DNA of 64,000 nucleotides from Siphlonurus alternatus (Eukaryota; Arthropoda; Insecta; Ephemeroptera; Siphlonuridae). The stretch is taken from the NCBI GenBank assembly GCA_949825025.1, contig OX463781.1, positions 35,357,537-35,421,536 of the forward strand. The letters are read 5' to 3'. This document shows, one piece after another, positions 58,480 through 64,000 of the stretch. The position numbers and the translations under genes are program-made. Below the pieces are notes generated by a model. It was not told the origin of the DNA. It was given only the letters and a program-made list of their open reading frames with translations, and made no database searches. How positions within the stretch are numbered: the first letter of the stretch is position 1; each line of letters starts with the position of its first letter.

Positions 58480-59517
58480 TGCTTACTCAATTCAAGCGCT
58501 GTATAAAAATATAAAACAAATGACCTAGCTCTCTTTTTTTCACCATAAGCATGTTATTTAAGTTTCCTCAAATACCATTTACTATATAATTATATCTTAA
58601 AATACATAAATTAAATATATGATCATGTATTTTATTATTACAGGTTTAGAACTATAAAAAATTACATGAGCTAGAATTCCTTGAAATTGCAGAAAGATTT
58701 CTCCGCGCATGAAAACAAATAGGAAAATCTAAAATTTCAATAATTTTAATTTGTATATTAAAGTGGTTATAACATTTGTGTTACTAATTTTTTGAGAAAC
58801 ATAATTTAAAAAAAAAATGTAATGGTATTTTTTATTTCAAATTTTTATACTTAATTAAAATTTTAAATTTAATATTATATTAAAGATATTTCAGAAAATT
58901 CTATTCTAGTTCAATTGTTGCATTGCTTTAATCTTTAATTTTGTTTCATAGAAAAATTTAATGCAAAATTTAAAAAGGGATCATAAAAAATATCCAGCGT
59001 TTGAACATTCAAAAGAGACATTATTTATTTAATTGAAACACATTGGCAATTTAAACCAATATGTTTAAATTCAATTTAGACATTTTTAGTGCACTTCATG
59101 AAGTTGGGAAAATTGCATCAACGTTTTTATCTAATTAATACTTGAAATATTTTAATTTTTAGTGTTGATTGATTGAAGTATACCCTGGTAAAAAATAAAT
59201 AACGTTATTTTATCGAAAGAAAAAAATGGACTCGTAAATTCTCTATAATATCACGCTGGGTTGTCTATATTTAAAATTATACAAGATTGATGGATACAAT
59301 ACTATATATTTCATATTTTCATATTCACTAACTTTTTTCAAACAATATATAAGAAAAAAGTACACAAAAATATTATCATAAAATATTATATTTTATAAAA
59401 ACATTTATCTATATTATCCCATATCCCATATATGACAAATCTAACTTTTTTTAAGTCACTTAAAAATATATATAAAATTTAGGCTTGTCAAGAAGCATGT
59501 TTTAGTGTTACTAGGTA

Positions 59518-59874
59518 GTGTTGAGAGGAGAAAGGAGAAGTATAGTTGCTTGTAGTAGCAAGAGAGAGAATGGAATTGAGTGGAGAAGACATAAAAAGTG
59601 CTGCAAACAAAGTTGGCAAGAAGGCGAGGGTGGAACATCTCGTTCTAACAACACTAGCACGAAGGCGATAAAGGGGCACAGGTGGAGGACTGGGAGGGTC
59701 TCGAGAGATAGGAAGGAGGACATGTCATTTGTTGGCGAGGGCTCCCGCGGGTCTCCTGTCTACTACTCGAGCTTGCCCGCGACCCTTGCTTGCTTGCTAA
59801 GGCTCAGCAGCACTCTTCGACGTCGTTCGCTTTCTTTTCGTCCCAACTCCGACCACAAAATGACCAAACTATAA
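59518..59874. other. GC-richer island with an open frame; possible promoter or exon
   Basis: A 118-codon plus-strand frame and several overlapping minus-strand frames are open, as expected in GC-rich DNA, and none shows a known motif. CpG is common in 59735-59850 (GCTCCCGCGGGTCTCC, CGACGTCGTTCGC). An untranslated exon or promoter is as likely as a coding exon. Confidence 0.3.
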
Positions 59875-59907
59875 CCTTATCCTACACAACAATAACAACA
59901 AAAAATA

Positions 59908-59944
<37 letters not shown>

Positions 59945-60187
59945 ATATATATATAAACTTTATTGTAATAATATACTTTTATTTATATTATAAGGTTCAT
60001 AAGTATAGACATATACTTATATAAATATAGGTGTTCCACCTTTTTTAATTTTTGGGGAGTTTTTAATAGATTATAATTGAAAAATTATTTATATTATTAT
60101 TTTAACTAAAATAATAAATTAATATTTAATTTATTTAACGATTATATATCAATAATAAACTTATTATATGATTTGATAATTATATAA

Positions 60188-60302
<115 letters not shown>

Positions 60303-61164
60303 AGAACGGTTAAAATGTATAGTGTAGGAAAAAATAAGAGTGAGACAGGCCACTTTTTGTACTGTTCTAAACTGTGATGATTAAATCAAATTTAAAAAAA
60401 TTGTAAAAAAAAATGAAAATTATTTTACTTTCGCACTTGCTGGAGAGACATGAAACCTGAAATAAAATAAAAGTTGAAACATTTTATATAATATATTGTT
60501 TTGGTTTTGTTTCTTGAGCCGAGACAGATAAGTTTGTCTGTTTCTCCAATAGGCAAATTTCTCCAAATATATATATATATATATGTGTAAAAAAAATAAT
60601 AATAATAAAGTTTATATTAAAATTTTGTCCCAAAGTCTTATGTTAAAATGAAACCTATATAATATAAAGTTGAATGTGCTCCAGTTCACCACACGTTCAG
60701 CAAAAAAGTTGTTGTTATGATACCAAGTTACACTGGTCAGTTAAGTGCACACTTCATTATTGAAAGTTCCAGCTAATGAAAATACTTTACAAAATAGAAA
60801 AAAAAATGAATAAGGAATTTAATCGATACTTACTTTAGTATAAAGGAGACTAGTTTTTTTTGAGACACGCTCGAAGTATAGTTTATAATATTAAAGGACG
60901 CTTGGGAACGACTTCAACTTTTACATTTTTATCGATGTATTCAAGATATCACCCCCCAAAAAATTGGGAATTTTAATTTTTTTGTTGTGGCGCTGTATAA
61001 CATCATTGATGCATTTTTTTTTTAATTTTTTAAACACTAGAAACTCCTAGAAATGGTGACGTTTTTCGTGGTGCAACATGTATCAATCTTCAATGTAATG
61101 ATAAAAATAAGTCGAAGTCGTTCTCCTCTTTTAATTATATAACTATACAGTATATTAGTCAGCC

Positions 61165-61364
61165 NNNNNNNNNNNNNNNNNNNNNNNNNNNNNNNNNNNN
61201 NNNNNNNNNNNNNNNNNNNNNNNNNNNNNNNNNNNNNNNNNNNNNNNNNNNNNNNNNNNNNNNNNNNNNNNNNNNNNNNNNNNNNNNNNNNNNNNNNNNN
61301 NNNNNNNNNNNNNNNNNNNNNNNNNNNNNNNNNNNNNNNNNNNNNNNNNNNNNNNNNNNNNNNN
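61165..61364. other. Assembly gap, exactly 200 N
   Basis: A round-number run of N, so the true distance is probably unknown. A family A fold-back starts 31 bases to its right; an inverted repeat at the edge may have broken the assembly. Confidence 0.98.
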
Positions 61365-61394
61365 AGGAACACTTGAGGCCTCTCTATACATTTG

Positions 61395-61720
61395 ATGGAG
61401 TATTGACCTCAATTTTTTTTATTGTGCAGAAATGGATAGAGGGTGCAAAGTTATGCTACCCTGATTTTTTTCAGATTTTTTTTTAAAGCTCGGGAAGTAT
61501 TTTAAAAAAATTATTGAAAATACTTTATGTGACGTCACGAGACGCCACCCTTTTAAGAAAAATATAGGATTTGCCGCCGCGTGACGTCACAAAAAGGACT
61601 TTCAATAATTTTTTAAAAATACTTCCCGCGCTCTAAAAAATCTGAAAAAAATCAGGGTATTATAACTTTGCACGCTCTATTCATTTCTGCAATAAAAAAA
61701 ATTGATGTTGATACTCCATT
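61395..61720. mobile_element. Fold-back element, family A copy 3
   Basis: Inverted repeat of about 326 bp, ATGGAGTATTGACCTCAA to TTGATACTCCAT. It has the same centre as copy 2, including both GTGACGTCAC sites. It starts 30 bases after the assembly gap. Confidence 0.75.
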
Positions 61721-62996
61721 AGGAAAAATAAGAAACTTTAGGATATGTTATAGCATAGGATAAGCAAAGGATAAGCAACTGTTTAACTTTAAGCAACATC
61801 TCTGCAATCGCCTGTAAAGTCTGTAAACTATTGTTATTAGAGTTTGCATCTGAATTCGTACAGGGTTAAATCCCAAATATACTTTATTTAAATAGAATTC
61901 AACGCATACATTCTTAGTTTGTAAATAAGAAAAATAAAATTTAATAATTAAGTTATTAATTGTTTAATATATTATAGTTATTCTTATTTCATAGTGCCTT
62001 AATTTCTATTGCTTTATTGTGTGTTACTTCATTATAATATGTTTATTTCCTACGCATTCGTTAAGAAACTCATAAAATAACAATAATAAAAAAAAAAAAA
62101 ATGAATAATTTTGATTTTTTTTTAAATCAAGTTAGTAATAACATGAAAAGCCACTATACAATTAAAATAAATAAAATTTATTTACTTTGTTTTTATGTTT
62201 TAATTATTAATACATCAAGTAAAGGCATACACTTAAAAAATTGTACGCAATTAGTAAAGTATAAAATTTAATCCCGGCATGCCACTCCCAAAAGTAAGCG
62301 TATTTGCAATGTTATACATGGCACAGGTTCACATATATATATATATAATTATATATATATATATAATAAAAATTAAGAGGTATGTACAAGTTATTTGCAG
62401 TATGACTCAAAGTAAATAATATTATGTTTGTAGTAATTAAAAATAACTGTTATAATGACTATTACAATTTTTTTTCGTGATTATACGTCTGAGATTTTTT
62501 TTTTACTTATGAAAATATTTGACCCAGAAAATATATTGGATTGCCACGTAAATAAAAAGAGTGAAAACTTGTGTGCTACAAGGGAAAAAAAAGAAATGCA
62601 AAACATGTGAATTGCATAAAAAAATTGCTAGTTTTTTTTATTACTATTTTTTTTTTACAAAATATGAATTAATTAACCAAATTTATTTAATAAATTAGCA
62701 ATTCACAACTGAAATAGTCGAAACTTCTAATATTATCTCAATTTTGTTATACTTCTAATAAAAACTGGAGAGTAAATATAATGTCTGTGCCATATGATTT
62801 TGGTGATAATTTTGTAACTAGTTGACCAATTATATCAAAATTGTTGCTTTTCGTATATATACAATAATGGATGCGTAGGTAGTACGTGCAACAGTTCACA
62901 ATACATAGAGATTAAAAAGGCTGCAAACTGACATTTTATGCTTGTTTGAGTGTATATACCTACAATTAAGATATAATATGGAAATTAAAAAAGCTG

Positions 62997-63398
62997 CATT
63001 AGAGTACCGATATTATCATTTTTTTTTTATTCCAGAAATTAATAGAAGGTGCAGCGAGATACTCTGATTTTTTCTGATTTCATTGCAGAGTCCAGGAACT
63101 ATTTTTAAACAGTTATTGAAAGTTCTTTTTATGACGTCACAAGGCGACACTCCTTAAGAAAAGGATGGAACGTTGGATTGGTCGTTAAAACCGAATTTCA
63201 CGAAGCAGTTAGCCAGAGTTCTTAAGCATGTTTAGCTTAACCACGTTTAACTATACCTGTTTTACGTGTTAAACCACCTAATTAAACGTGGTTAAGCTAA
63301 ACGTGGTTAGAAACCTAGTTAACTGTTTCGTAATCGAATCGCGCCCTTTATTTATATTTGATTTATTTATTTATTTTTGGATATAGGTACTCTAATGA
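62997..63398. mobile_element. Fold-back element, family A copy 4, rearranged with a second fold-back inside
   Basis: The left end CATTAGAGTACC and the right end GGTACTCTAATG are complementary, and the left arm matches family A up to CTCCTTAAGAAAAGGATG near 63167. The right arm is replaced by another fold-back at about 63186-63345 (arms with TTAAACGTGGTTAAGCTAAA-type text), then AT-rich filler. Only about 25 bp of the original right end remain. Confidence 0.6.
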
Positions 63399-64000
63399 AC
63401 ACATAAAAGTTTAAGGATTGTATAAAAGAAGCACATGCACACTAAATTTTTATATACTTATAAACCACAATTTTTGTACTTTATATTGACTCAGTCTCAG
63501 TGACAACAGAACTTGTACTTAAAGTGCGAAACAACTTAAAGTGAGGTTCAAATAGCTCATTAAATGTACCGAATCCTAAAAAAATCCTTATTATATTATG
63601 ACAATAGAAGTACTGAAAACCTATTCAGTAAATAATATTTTAAGGTTGGGGATAATGTCATCTCCCCTAAAGTACATTCATAAATAGTGTACGACACTCA
63701 ACTTTTTTACTCCATATAATTACCATGTACATGCATGTTATTATATAACTAACTTTAGAACTCATGTTTATGACAAACAAAAAAGTATAAAACTAAATAT
63801 ACTCTTCAAACTATATTATATAATATCATTTACAAATAAAAGCTTAAAATTTATTTATTTCATCATTAATTAACACACAAAGTTTTACCCATTTACTGTG
63901 AAATATCGATAAAAAAATATCATATATTTAAGTACTTTATTTTTTATTTTTTTTTTTTTTATAATATGCTTTTTATAAATTAATAGCTCGTATTGTTTTA

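Overview
The window is nuclear DNA from an insect; I cannot place the order. Its genes have introns with GT-AG borders. It holds a 7-transmembrane odorant receptor of the insect-only type and a TipE-family sodium-channel subunit. Between genes the DNA is very AT-rich, with long (TA)n and (GA)n runs and many fold-back (palindromic) mobile elements. There are no bacterial operons, rRNA, tRNA or CRISPR arrays.

Layout. At 371-2638 (-) is the large N-terminal coding exon of the DNA-repair protein XPC; the rest of that gene lies beyond the left edge. From 2.7 to 11 kb there are only fold-back elements, (TA)n runs and two GC-richer islands. One island (to 7231, ending in a good splice donor) could be the untranslated first exon of the next gene. 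At 11107-20250 (+) is a complete six-coding-exon TipE-family gene. Its splice phases all agree and it encodes 451 residues. From 20.3 to 41.2 kb I see no cellular gene: fold-back elements, a 446-bp tandem array (27691-29630), a compositionally odd 3-kb block (29640-32640), short tandem repeats and a decayed reverse-transcriptase tail. At 41226-49417 (-) is a complete five-coding-exon odorant-receptor gene of 397 residues, with introns full of mobile DNA. Its third intron also holds a possible promoter and a two-exon micro-gene on the same strand. From 49.5 to 64 kb there are fold-back elements, microsatellites, one weak unrecognised two-exon candidate and a 200-base assembly gap.

The three recognised genes have unrelated jobs: nucleotide-excision repair, tuning of the voltage-gated sodium channel, and smell. 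They show no sign of acting together. The most distinctive feature of the window is its density of long fold-back elements: about twenty, several nested. They include a nearly perfect hairpin with about 285-bp arms at 51361-51943. Several otherwise different families share TGACGTCA (CRE-type) sites in their central parts. All exon borders and repeat edges were read by eye, without alignment tools.
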